Shown piece by piece: positions 24,714 to 32,404 of a DNA stretch of 32,805 nucleotides. The DNA is from Robiginitomaculum sp. (GTDB lineage Bacteria; Pseudomonadota; Alphaproteobacteria; Caulobacterales; Maricaulaceae), in NCBI GenBank assembly GCA_002733495.1, contig NVVV01000004.1, forward strand, positions 1 to 32,805, read 5' to 3'. Each line of letters opens with the position of its first letter. The stretch's first letter is position 1. Below the pieces are notes generated by a model. That model was not told the DNA's origin. It saw nothing but the letters and a program-made list of their open reading frames with translations, and did no database searches. Both the position numbers and the translations under genes were made by a program.

Positions 24714-26017
24714 GTGTCTGGTCCCGAACCCTCACGGGCAAAGGAACGCGGAACCAGTACCCACCATCGGGCTTCATGTTTGACAATACCAGCACGCCGT
24801 CCCGCAGCATCACCCGATCCCCAGAACAAATCGCCGCGCATGGGGCCTTTGATTGCCCCGCCGGTATCCTGTGCAATTGCCAGAAACTGTATTGGTTCGG
24901 CCTTCCAGTCCTGGTCGTGCACTGGCAGGCGTGTGTCCACCCAAATCGGCGTACCAAGCGGGAAATAAGCCGGATCGACCGCCAGTGAGGCCCGCGCCGT
25001 CAAAGGCACGCCTTGTGTACCAACCGGACCCAGGGCTTTATCCACAACCGGCGAGGCGGCAAAGAACACATAACGTTTATTTTTCGCCAACAGCGCCCTG
25101 GTTTTTTCTGACCCCACCTTTTTCATCCAGCGCTCGATCGCGCCTTTAGAGGCCTTGCCCGGCTCTAATGACCCATCCCGGATCAATTCCCTGCCGATAG
25201 AGGTATAGGCAAGGCCATTATGACCGGCAAAACCGGCGCGCAGGATACGGCCATCTTTAAAATGTAAACGACCAGAGCCTTGAACTTGCAGGAAAAACAC
25301 CTCTGCAGGCGATCCCCAGGCCAACGCCTTGCCGCCCATTTTCGTGATCTCGTCCCGCGTATAATATGGAACCAGTTTTCCCGCTTCCACACGCCCCATT
25401 AATTTTCGCCCCCCAAAGCCTGTGGCGGCAAAATCCTTGGGGTCAACCGTTACCAGATCATCAGGGCGCGCAAAAACAGGTTCCTCAAAGCCCGGCTCCG
25501 GCTTTGCGCGGACCTCTAATTCCGGCTCATAATAAGAGGTCAAAAGACCCGGCTCATCCTTTTGCGTTTGCACCTTTTGGGGCACAAAGTACCGTTCAAA
25601 AAAGGCTTGGGTCTCAAGTGCATTTGTTTTGACTGTTGCGCTTGCCTGGCAGGCCGGTTCCCACGAGATCGCCGCTTCCCAGTTTTTAGCAAAGGCTGTA
25701 CACGAGTGCAGAAAGGCCAAAAACGCCTGACGCTGGTCCCCATCTGCCCAGCCCGGCAGATCGACAAAGCGCAGACGGCCCATTTTGTCAGCACCCTCAT
25801 CAATTTGCGGCAAAGGCGGCAGATCTATTGCCGGTGATGTTTCACGTGACACACTTTCTGACGCTTTCACATCCGGCGGAGCGGGGGTCGTGGGCTCGGT
25901 TTGAACCGGCCCCGCCGCTGGTGCCCCCTCAGAAGGGGGCACCGATCTCGTTGCACAGGCCGTAACGATTAGGGCCAGCAATAAAACGGGTGCGGACTTC
26001 ATCATGGTCGGACTCAC
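24710..26017 (-). CDS. mltA: membrane-bound lytic murein transglycosylase A
   Basis: MltA is an outer-membrane lipoprotein that cleaves peptidoglycan with formation of anhydromuramic ends. The 435-residue protein has a lipoprotein signal (lipobox VTAC, Cys21) and a Pro-rich linker. The MltA barrel includes GLLTSYYEPELEVRA, YYTRDEI and FFLQVQGSGRLHFKDG. The 3D domain holds the catalytic aspartate in AQDTGGAIKGPMRGDLFWG. The start is either GTG 26017, overlapping the tim44 stop (GTGA), or ATG 26005, which gives a shorter signal peptide; I list the former. In the middle of tim44-mltA-smr. Confidence 0.94.
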   Translation of the reverse strand: MSPTMMKSAPVLLLALIVTACATRSVPPSEGAPAAGPVQTEPTTPAPPDVKASESVSRETSPAIDLPPLPQIDEGADKMGRLRFVDLPGWADGDQRQAFLAFLHSCTAFAKNWEAAISWEPACQASATVKTNALETQAFFERYFVPQKVQTQKDEPGLLTSYYEPELEVRAKPEPGFEEPVFARPDDLVTVDPKDFAATGFGGRKLMGRVEAGKLVPYYTRDEITKMGGKALAWGSPAEVFFLQVQGSGRLHFKDGRILRAGFAGHNGLAYTSIGRELIRDGSLEPGKASKGAIERWMKKVGSEKTRALLAKNKRYVFFAASPVVDKALGPVGTQGVPLTARASLAVDPAYFPLGTPIWVDTRLPVHDQDWKAEPIQFLAIAQDTGGAIKGPMRGDLFWGSGDAAGRRAGIVKHEARWWVLVPRSFAREGSGPDT

Positions 26018-26643
26018 GCCAGTGTTGCCACACTGGCCAGCTTCCAGTTCGGATCACGTGAGCGCACGTCGCGGACAAAAGTCCACTCTTCGGTGGTCAG
26101 ACTTTTTTTAACGTCGGCCTCTTCGGGATTATCGGACCGGGCTTCGCGGGTTGAAAGTTCCGCCGAAAACTCGACAACGATTTTTGCCACTTTGTTTTGT
26201 AATTCAGCCTCTATCAACTCTGCTTTTTTAATGCGGATGATTTCGGTATCAAGCGCCACGCCGCTTTTCTTGCGTTCATCTATGGCCTCTGCATAACGCT
26301 GATAGACATCGTCTTGCAGCAGGCTTTTCAGCGTTTTTTTATCGCTTTGTGAATAGCCCTCTACAATCTGCTCATAGGCAATACTGGCCCCTTCGACAAA
26401 GCTTTGCGGATCAAAACGGTTGTCCGCCGCATAAATGGCCTCAAGGCCTGCCGCTGCCGGGCCGGTAAAGGCGGGCCGCAAGGGCGTGACGCTGGCGGAT
26501 TTGGGCGGCGTTTGTGCGCTTTTCCCCAAAGTGGTGGGCTTTGCGGGCGGCGGCGCGCCGACATCCTTGCCCAAAACATTATACAGCTTCATCAGAACAA
26601 AGCCTGCGATCGCCGCAAAAATAAGAATCTGCATCAAAACCAT
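26014..26643 (-). CDS. Tim44/TimA-domain membrane-associated protein
   Basis: The 209-residue protein has an N-terminal membrane helix (about residues 3-20), a Pro/Ala/Lys linker and a C-terminal Tim44-like domain from about residue 68 (FDPQSFVEGASIAYEQIVEG through to EEWTFVRDVRSRDPNWKLASV). Mitochondrial Tim44 tethers the import motor; alphaproteobacterial homologues (TimA) are inner-membrane proteins of uncertain function. The ATG at 26643 has AGGA 8 nt upstream. It is first in tim44-mltA-smr and divergent from secB. Confidence 0.92.
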   Translation of the reverse strand: MVLMQILIFAAIAGFVLMKLYNVLGKDVGAPPPAKPTTLGKSAQTPPKSASVTPLRPAFTGPAAAGLEAIYAADNRFDPQSFVEGASIAYEQIVEGYSQSDKKTLKSLLQDDVYQRYAEAIDERKKSGVALDTEIIRIKKAELIEAELQNKVAKIVVEFSAELSTREARSDNPEEADVKKSLTTEEWTFVRDVRSRDPNWKLASVATLA

Positions 26644-26768
26644 AATTCCCGTCCTATGAAGTCAACGCATAGTATAGAGGGTTTTTATCGGGGAAGTCAG
26701 CCCGAAGCTTGCCGCAAATCACACCACGTGCTAGCAGCCGCACACCTGATTATATACGAGTAAAAAAA

Positions 26769-27287
26769 ATGAGCGATAACACACAAGCACCCGAGGCAGA
26801 TACAAGCGAAGAGCAAGGGCCTCAACTGCGCCTTTTGACCCAATACGTCAAAGACTTTTCTTTTGAAAACCCCAATGCCCCGGCCAGCCTGCAAAGCGGC
26901 GAGGCCCCAGCCATTGATCTGGAAATCGGCGTTTCTGCCCATACGGCACAAGAAAACATTTATGAGGTCTCCCTGTCAGTCACCATTAAAGCCACCCGCG
27001 AAGAAAACACGGTTTTTCTACTGGAACTGGTTTATGCTGGCCTGTTTATGGTTTCTGGTATCGAAGAAGAAAACATGGGTCCGGTTTTGCACATTGAATG
27101 CACGCGCCTGATCTTTCCTTTTGTCCGCCGGATTATATCAGACATGACCCAGGATGGGGGCTTTCCGGCCTTACCGCTGGAACTTATTGATTTTGCTGCA
27201 GTTTACCGTGCTGGCCTTGAACAACAAGCGGCACAACAAGCCTCAGATAAAAATGGTTCTGGCGACGCGCCCGCAGGCGAGACCTGA
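26769..27287 (+). CDS. secB: protein-export chaperone SecB
   Basis: SecB is a cytoplasmic tetrameric chaperone that keeps precursor proteins unfolded and delivers them to SecA. The 172-residue protein has the conserved LLTQYVKDFSFENPNAP start of the fold and the VFLLELVYAGLF strand region. RLIFPFVRRIISDMTQDGGFP and an acidic tail follow. I use the ATG at 26769, where family homology begins; a reading from 26709 adds 20 unconserved residues. The 125-bp gap to tim44 must hold both divergent promoters, but I see no clear consensus boxes. Confidence 0.97.
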   Translation: MSDNTQAPEADTSEEQGPQLRLLTQYVKDFSFENPNAPASLQSGEAPAIDLEIGVSAHTAQENIYEVSLSVTIKATREENTVFLLELVYAGLFMVSGIEEENMGPVLHIECTRLIFPFVRRIISDMTQDGGFPALPLELIDFAAVYRAGLEQQAAQQASDKNGSGDAPAGET

Positions 27288-27315
27288 TCCTTATCAAGAC
27301 CCCGATTCGGTTTTA

Positions 27316-28014
27316 TTAAAGGTATTTATTCCAGAGCGGTTTTTCGCCCACCTGCTTTAGAAATTTAAGGTGCTCGTCGCGCTGTTCATCGCTTAGTTGT
27401 GCGGTGAGCGCTTTAATTTCTGTCTTAACCGCCTGCCCGGTTATGGCCATGCCTGTATTGGGTTTCTTCCGTTTATTGGGGTTAAGGTCCAGGCGCCGTT
27501 CGCGCCCACCATTTAATTCCAGATACACTTCGGCCAGCAGCTTGGCATCGAGCAAGGCCCCATGTTGTGCCCGTTCTGAAAGGCTGACGGAAAAGCGTTT
27601 GCACAAAGCGTCTAGCGAATTATATGCGCCCGGGAATTTTTTGCGGGCAATCAACAAGGTGTCAGTAAAACGCTTGTCTTCAAAGGGCTGGCGGTCAAGC
27701 TTGGTCATCTCCACATTGAGAAAGTCGCGGTCAAAGCGCGCATTATGGGCAACCATCTGGCTCTTCCCGACAAACTCCAGAAAATCATCAACGATTTCTG
27801 AAAAAAGCGGCTTGTCGGCCAGAAACTCCGTGGTCAGGCCGGTGATTTTTACCACCTCTTCGGGGACATCGCGTTCCGGGTTAACATAACGGCGAAAGGT
27901 TTTTCCCGTTGGCAAGAGATCGATAACCTCAACACAACCTATTTCCGTAATGCGATCCCCTTTAAAAGGTTTCAGTCCAGTGGTTTCGGTATCAAACACG
28001 ATTTCGCGTGACAT
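27316..28014 (-). CDS. dnaQ: DNA polymerase III epsilon subunit
   Basis: DnaQ supplies 3'-5' proofreading to the replicative polymerase. The 232-residue protein has the three exonuclease motifs: Exo I FDTETTG, Exo II HNARFDRDFLN and Exo III HGALLDAKLLAEVY, with all metal-binding acidic residues and the catalytic His. The C-terminal tail binds the polymerase alpha subunit in relatives. The ATG at 28014 follows AAAGG. It is last in ppsR-maf-aroE-coaE-dnaQ, a conserved run near alphaproteobacterial origins. Confidence 0.97.
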   Translation of the reverse strand: MSREIVFDTETTGLKPFKGDRITEIGCVEVIDLLPTGKTFRRYVNPERDVPEEVVKITGLTTEFLADKPLFSEIVDDFLEFVGKSQMVAHNARFDRDFLNVEMTKLDRQPFEDKRFTDTLLIARKKFPGAYNSLDALCKRFSVSLSERAQHGALLDAKLLAEVYLELNGGRERRLDLNPNKRKKPNTGMAITGQAVKTEIKALTAQLSDEQRDEHLKFLKQVGEKPLWNKYL

Positions 28015-28023
28015 TGGTGCCTT

Positions 28024-28638
28024 TCAAGACTGATCCTTGCCAGTCGGGTTTTGTGTTTTTATCTGTCTTAATATGCTTTGCACTTGTCTGCGCGCATCTT
28101 CAAGACCTTTTGATGTGTCGATAATAAAATCAGCGCATTTTCGTTTTTTTTCATCTGGCATTTGGCAAGACAATAAATGAGAAAAACGGGCTTCACTCAT
28201 GTTTGGGCGAGACAAGACTCTTTGTTTTTGCACGGCTTTTGGCGCACTGACCACAATAACCTTATCGACCATTTTTTCTCCGCCGGTTTCAAAGAGAAGG
28301 GGAATATCAAAAAGCACAACTTTGGCCCCACCTTCCTTCTTCGCCTCTAGCCAGTCTGCCCGCGCCCGGGCCACAGCGGGGTGCACAATCGCTTCTAATG
28401 CGGGTAAAGCGGCTTTATCCTCTCTGATCAGGTCACCAAGAGCGGTACGGTCTATGGTGTTTCCCCCGATAGCTTTTGGAAAGCGCGTCCCGATGGCTTT
28501 TATCAGGGGTATATCTTCGCTGTAGAGACGATGAACCGCAGCATCGACATCAAAAACCGGCACGCCTTCCTCATTAAAAAGCGCCGCCGTTGTGGTTTTA
28601 CCCATGCCAATGGATCCGGTCAGGCCCAGAATAATCAT
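28024..28638 (-). CDS. coaE: dephospho-CoA kinase
   Basis: CoaE phosphorylates dephospho-CoA in the final step of CoA synthesis. The 204-residue protein begins with the P-loop LTGSIGMGKTT. It has FDVDAAVHRLY (substrate contact), VLFDIPLLFETGGE and the lid region VLSRPNMSEARF. Its ATG overlaps the aroE stop (ATGA). Length is typical. Confidence 0.96.
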   Translation of the reverse strand: MIILGLTGSIGMGKTTTAALFNEEGVPVFDVDAAVHRLYSEDIPLIKAIGTRFPKAIGGNTIDRTALGDLIREDKAALPALEAIVHPAVARARADWLEAKKEGGAKVVLFDIPLLFETGGEKMVDKVIVVSAPKAVQKQRVLSRPNMSEARFSHLLSCQMPDEKKRKCADFIIDTSKGLEDARRQVQSILRQIKTQNPTGKDQS

Positions 28639-29498
28639 GGGCGTTTCTCCAGCGCTTGTTCCAAGACCCGTTTTATGCCGATGCCTGTTGGCGCCTTGTG
28701 ACCAAAAAAAGCTTCAAACGAGGGGCGGGCCTGAGCGATTAGCATATCCAGACCGTTTAGACCGTCATGGCCGCGTACTTTTGCTTCGGCCAAAAGCGGC
28801 GTCTGTAAGGGCGTATAAATCAGATCATAAACCAGTGCGCCTTTGTTCAAACCTTCCAAAGAAAGAGATAAAGGCGACTTGCCGGTCATGCCGCCGGCGC
28901 TGGCGTTTATGATCAAGTCTGCATGGGGCAAGGCGTCATGGCGCTCTTGCCAGAGCAAAGCCTGCACCTTGTTTTCATAACGCTTTTCCAACTTTGCAGC
29001 CTTTTCATTGGTGCGGTTTGAAAGCACGATCTGTTGCGGGTTCAGCTTTAGCGCGCCGATGATGGCGGCCTGTGCTGCGCCGCCACCGCCGATGATAACA
29101 ATTTGTTTGCCCCGCCAGAACCCCTCTGGCCTCTGAGCAAGGAGCGGCGCAATAAAGCCCTCTATATCAGTATTATGCGCATAAATTTGATCACCTTTTT
29201 GCACCAGGCTGTTGGCCGCGCCTGCGGATTTTGCCTCTTCACTGACCATATCGGCAACCTCTAAGGCCGCCTTTTTATGAGGCAGGGTTACATTCATGCC
29301 GACAAAGTTTTTATTTTCAAAGAACGCCAAAATCTCTTTTTCAAAGTCTGCCGAACTAACGTGCAGACGTCTGTACTCTGCATCAATTCCCAAGGCTCTT
29401 AGCCATGTCTGGTGCAGCAATGGCGATAAGGAATGGGCGATGGGGTCGCCCACCACGCAGGCAAAGGGCCTTTTCTTGTTTTGCTCACTCTGGCTCAT
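28635..29498 (-). CDS. aroE: shikimate dehydrogenase (NADP+)
   Basis: AroE reduces 3-dehydroshikimate to shikimate in aromatic amino-acid synthesis. The 287-residue protein has the shikimate-binding HSLSPLLHQTWL. The catalytic lysine is in NVTLPHKKAAL, the dinucleotide loop is IGGGGAAQAAIIGA, and NASAGGMTGKSPL and GLNGLDMLIAQA follow. Its ATG overlaps the maf stop (ATGA) and its own stop overlaps coaE. Confidence 0.96.
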   Translation of the reverse strand: MSQSEQNKKRPFACVVGDPIAHSLSPLLHQTWLRALGIDAEYRRLHVSSADFEKEILAFFENKNFVGMNVTLPHKKAALEVADMVSEEAKSAGAANSLVQKGDQIYAHNTDIEGFIAPLLAQRPEGFWRGKQIVIIGGGGAAQAAIIGALKLNPQQIVLSNRTNEKAAKLEKRYENKVQALLWQERHDALPHADLIINASAGGMTGKSPLSLSLEGLNKGALVYDLIYTPLQTPLLAEAKVRGHDGLNGLDMLIAQARPSFEAFFGHKAPTGIGIKRVLEQALEKRP

Positions 29499-30097
29499 AG
29501 TGCGTCCATTTCGCGTATTTTTGCCAATAAAGGCAAAAGCGGCAGACCAAGAATAGCAAAATGATCGCCCTTTATCTGCTCAAAAAGGGTAATGCCGTGC
29601 CCCTCTATCTCATAACAGCCCACGCTATAGAGAATTTGCGGGCCGCTTTTTTCAAGATAATGATCAATTTCCGCCGTGGATAAGACCCGCATGCGCATCT
29701 GAGCACGGCTTTGAAATTCCCAGAGAATTTTACCGCCTTGCGCCAAAACCGTCGTGCCCACAAGCGCGTGTGTCTTACCAGATAAAAGCTGTAGACGCGC
29801 CCGCGCCTCGTCCGTTGTCTCAACCTTATTAAAGGATTGGCCTTTAAATTCGAGAATTTGATCACTGCCTATTACCAGCCCGCTTTTTCGTTTGGACACA
29901 CACAGCGCTTTTTGCTGCGCCAAAAGCGTACACATCTCTTGCGCAGATTTTCCCGGATGCTTTTGCTTTATCTCTTCTTCAACGACCAAAGAGGGGCAGG
30001 TTTGAAAGTTAAGGCCAGCATTTTTTAGAATTGTCTGCCGAATGGCGCTGTTCGATCCCAGAATCAGGGGGAGGTTTTTGTGATCTCTTATCCCCAT
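29495..30097 (-). CDS. maf: Maf-family nucleotide pyrophosphatase
   Basis: Maf proteins hydrolyse non-canonical or specific nucleoside triphosphates and are linked to septum inhibition. The 200-residue protein starts with LILGSNSAIRQTIL, a variant of the Maf nucleotide-binding loop. It has the central GSDQILEFKGQSFNK with the catalytic Asp, and YSVGCYEIEGHGITLFEQI near the end. Which Maf subfamily (dTTP/UTP or 7-methyl-GTP) it belongs to is not clear by eye. Its ATG overlaps the ppsR stop (TAATG). Confidence 0.92.
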   Translation of the reverse strand: MGIRDHKNLPLILGSNSAIRQTILKNAGLNFQTCPSLVVEEEIKQKHPGKSAQEMCTLLAQQKALCVSKRKSGLVIGSDQILEFKGQSFNKVETTDEARARLQLLSGKTHALVGTTVLAQGGKILWEFQSRAQMRMRVLSTAEIDHYLEKSGPQILYSVGCYEIEGHGITLFEQIKGDHFAILGLPLLPLLAKIREMDAL

Positions 30098-30957
30098 TAT
30101 AATGACCCGCTTTGCGCATTTTCGCTTCTTTGTGCCGCCAATAGCGACATAATCTTTGCTGAGGTTTCTTCAATGGATCGCCGGGTAACGTCAATCACCG
30201 GCCAATTGTGGCGCGCAAACATTCGCTTGGCAAAAATGATCTCTTCGCGCACCGCATCTTCATTAATATAGCTGCTGGGACGATGCTCATTCAGACTTAA
30301 CAAGCGATTGCGGCGGATTTGCACTAGGCGACGCGGACTGATGGTCAGGCCCACTATCAACGGTGTGTTTTGTGCCGCCGTCAGAGATTGTTGCAGATCG
30401 CTCTTGTCCACAATGGGTACATTAGCGGCCTTGATACCGCGATTGGCCAGATACACACAGGTCGGGGTTTTCGAAGTGCGGCTTACCCCCAGCAAAATAA
30501 CATCGGCCTGATTAACCCGTTCCGGTGATAAGCCGTCATCTTGCGCCATGGCAAAGTTTAATGCATTGATTCTATTGTGGTATTCTTCATCCTGTATATG
30601 TTGAGCGCCGGTTTCATGGCTAACAGGCGTGCCCAGATATTGGCTTAGCGTATGCAGACTTGGTCCCAGAACATCAACACAAGGAAACCTGTTCTTTTCG
30701 CAAAAAGCCACAAGACGGCGACGCTGTTCTACATTGGCCATAGTGTACATCACAATACCCGGGGCGGCGCCAATTTCCTCCAGCGCCTGTTCCAGTTGTT
30801 TTTCTGAACGGGTTAATACATGAATGTGCTCAATCGGGATCAGCATACGAAATTGCGCGCTGGCGGCGCGGATTATTCCGGCCAAGGTTTCGCCTGTGGC
30901 GTCGGAGACCATATGGACATGCACAAAATAACCTGGTTGTGATCCACGGTCTGCCAT
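30097..30957 (-). CDS. ppsR: pyruvate,phosphate dikinase / PEP synthase regulatory protein (DUF299)
   Basis: This family is a bifunctional kinase/phosphorylase that inactivates and reactivates pyruvate,phosphate dikinase or PEP synthase by phosphorylating an active-site threonine. The 286-residue protein has VHMVSDATGETLAGI at the start, the P-loop LGVSRTSKTPTCVYLANRG, and the C-terminal MFARHNWPVIDVTRRSIEET. In Caulobacter and Rickettsia relatives a homologue flanks the replication origin opposite hemE. A CtrA box lies 22 bp upstream of the ATG. The target (PPDK or PEPS) is not in this window. Confidence 0.94.
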   Translation of the reverse strand: MADRGSQPGYFVHVHMVSDATGETLAGIIRAASAQFRMLIPIEHIHVLTRSEKQLEQALEEIGAAPGIVMYTMANVEQRRRLVAFCEKNRFPCVDVLGPSLHTLSQYLGTPVSHETGAQHIQDEEYHNRINALNFAMAQDDGLSPERVNQADVILLGVSRTSKTPTCVYLANRGIKAANVPIVDKSDLQQSLTAAQNTPLIVGLTISPRRLVQIRRNRLLSLNEHRPSSYINEDAVREEIIFAKRMFARHNWPVIDVTRRSIEETSAKIMSLLAAQRSENAQSGSL

Positions 30958-30978
30958 GCCTTTGCCTCTCGGAAAACG

Positions 30979-30993
30979 TTAATAAAGCGTTAA
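30979..30993. promoter_or_regulatory. CtrA box (TTAA-N7-TTAA) at the origin
   Basis: TTAATAAAGCGTTAAC is a perfect match to the full CtrA consensus TTAA-N7-TTAAC. It lies 22 bp upstream of the ppsR ATG at the left edge of the origin region. In Caulobacter, CtrA bound to such sites in the origin blocks initiation. No second full box is seen in the region. Confidence 0.7.
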
Positions 30994-31066
30994 CAACCTT
31001 GCCCATTTCAGACGGCCTGGTCATACCAGCGGGCCGTACACAGTATGACCGCTTATTTGTCGTCGG

Positions 31067-31075
31067 TTATACACA
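31067..31075 (+). promoter_or_regulatory. DnaA box TTATACACA
   Basis: Perfect match to TTATNCACA on the plus strand, at the left edge of the AT-rich core of the origin. Confidence 0.8.
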
Positions 31076-31107
31076 TTTTTCCCTGTTTTTTTTCGCTTTG
31101 TGAACTT

Positions 31108-31116
31108 TGTGCATAA
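31108..31116 (-). promoter_or_regulatory. DnaA box TTATGCACA
   Basis: Perfect consensus match on the minus strand, 32 bp right of the first box and facing it. Confidence 0.8.
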
Positions 31117-31164
31117 TTTTTTTATTTTTGGTTGTTTTCTCCCATAGATTGTGGAGATAATATG

Positions 31165-31181
31165 ATTATCTTTTTGATAAT
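31165..31181. repeat. inverted repeat in origin AT-rich region
   Basis: ATTATC-TTTTT-GATAAT is a perfect 6-bp inverted repeat around a T5 spacer, midway between the DnaA boxes. It could be a protein-binding site; part of it resembles an IHF site with one mismatch. Confidence 0.4.
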
Positions 31182-31281
31182 TAACGTTTTTTATGAATAT
31201 TCTTCAGGCTTTTTTTACGTGCTTTAGGCTCTGGTGAACAAACATAAGCTGTGCTTTTAATCTATATAAACATCATTTGCC

Positions 31282-31290
31282 TGTGCATAA
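31282..31290 (-). promoter_or_regulatory. DnaA box TTATGCACA
   Basis: Perfect consensus match on the minus strand, 70 bp upstream of the hemE start, identical to the box at 31108-31116. Confidence 0.8.
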
Positions 31291-31360
31291 CCACTTTTGT
31301 CACGGCTTTTCACAGCGTAAAAACAACCACAGTAAATATATAAAGATAATTGAGGAAAGT

Positions 31361-32404
31361 ATGGCCATGGGCAATACGGGTAAACCCATTTTAAAAACGC
31401 TAGCGGGGCACATAGGCCCTACGCCTCCAGTATGGATTATGCGACAGGCAGGGCGGTATCTTCCTGAATATAGGGAGCTGCGTAAAACTGCGCCTTCGTT
31501 TATAGACTTTTGCCTGAACCCGGATATGGCCAGCGAGGCGACATTACAGCCCATTCGCCGCTTTGATCTGGATGCCGCGATTGTTTTTGCCGATATTCTT
31601 CTTATTCCTCATGCTATGGATTGTGGCGTGCACTTTGTCGCTGGCGAAGGCCCAAAACTGCGGCCCCTGGAGCGCGAGGACTCGCTTTTGGCCTTGCAAA
31701 AGGCCTGGTCGGTTGAAAAACTGAGCCCTATTGGCGAAACCTTACAAAAAGTACGGTCCAATTTACCGGGTGATGTGACACTGATAGGCTTTGCCGGGGC
31801 GCCCTGGACGGTTGCCACCTATATGGTGCAAGGCGGCGGGTCCAAAGACAAATGGGAGACACGTCTATGGGCCTGGCAAGACCCAGAGTCATTCGATGCC
31901 TTGCTGGATATTCTGGTCGAGGCCAGCATTGAGTATCTGCACATGCAGGCCAAAGCCGGGGCCGAGGTTCTTAAACTCTTTGAATCCTGGGCAGAAGGCC
32001 TGCCAGAGCCATTTTTTGATCGCTTTATCATTCGTCCGGCAAAAAACATTGTTGAGGGCCTGCGCGCCCGTGGTGTGGACTTGCCAATTATTGGTTTTCC
32101 CCGTGGTTGTGGCCTGCTGGCCGAGCGCTATGCCCGCGAAACCGGAATAACCGCGATCGCGCTGGACCAATCGCAAATTGGCACCTGGTTTAATCAAAAC
32201 CTGCCTAAAAATATGGTGGTACAAGGCAATCTGGACCCGGCAGTGTTGCGCACGGGCGGCGATGTCCTGCGCGATGAAGTTATGCGCATCAAGCAAAGCT
32301 TTGCTGGACGGCCTCATATCTTTAATCTTGGACATGGGATTACGCTGGATACGCCGCCAGAACATATGGCCCAGTTGGTCAAATGGGTGAAAACGCCCTC
32401 ATGA
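31361..32404 (+). CDS. hemE: uroporphyrinogen decarboxylase
   Basis: HemE decarboxylates uroporphyrinogen III to coproporphyrinogen III in heme synthesis. The 347-residue protein has the signature PVWIMRQAGRYLPEYRELR. It also has FADILLIPHAMDCGVHF with the catalytic Asp region, and GFAGAPWTVATYMVQGGGS. The ATG at 31361 follows GAGGA; an ATG at 31367 has a longer spacing. A reading from 31277 would run into the origin and add unconserved residues. The first gene to the right of the origin. Confidence 0.97.
   Translation: MAMGNTGKPILKTLAGHIGPTPPVWIMRQAGRYLPEYRELRKTAPSFIDFCLNPDMASEATLQPIRRFDLDAAIVFADILLIPHAMDCGVHFVAGEGPKLRPLEREDSLLALQKAWSVEKLSPIGETLQKVRSNLPGDVTLIGFAGAPWTVATYMVQGGGSKDKWETRLWAWQDPESFDALLDILVEASIEYLHMQAKAGAEVLKLFESWAEGLPEPFFDRFIIRPAKNIVEGLRARGVDLPIIGFPRGCGLLAERYARETGITAIALDQSQIGTWFNQNLPKNMVVQGNLDPAVLRTGGDVLRDEVMRIKQSFAGRPHIFNLGHGITLDTPPEHMAQLVKWVKTPS

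Larger units (their letters stand above)
30958..31360. other. chromosomal replication origin (oriC)
   Basis: This 403-bp gene-free region separates the divergent ppsR and hemE genes. It contains three perfect DnaA boxes: TTATACACA at 31067-31075 (+) and TTATGCACA at 31108-31116 and 31282-31290 (both on the minus strand). Chance expectation for TTATNCACA on both strands here is about 0.01. Between and around them is a strongly AT-rich, T-tract-laden stretch (about 31076-31270), a plausible unwinding element. A perfect CtrA box lies at 30979-30993. Position beside hemE matches the Caulobacter origin. I see no GANTC methylation site in the region. Genes on both sides point away from it. Confidence 0.85.

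Noticed and set aside
31181-31195. Second CtrA site (TTAACGTTTTTTATG) in the origin
   Set aside because: Only the first half-site matches; the second reads TATG instead of TTAA.
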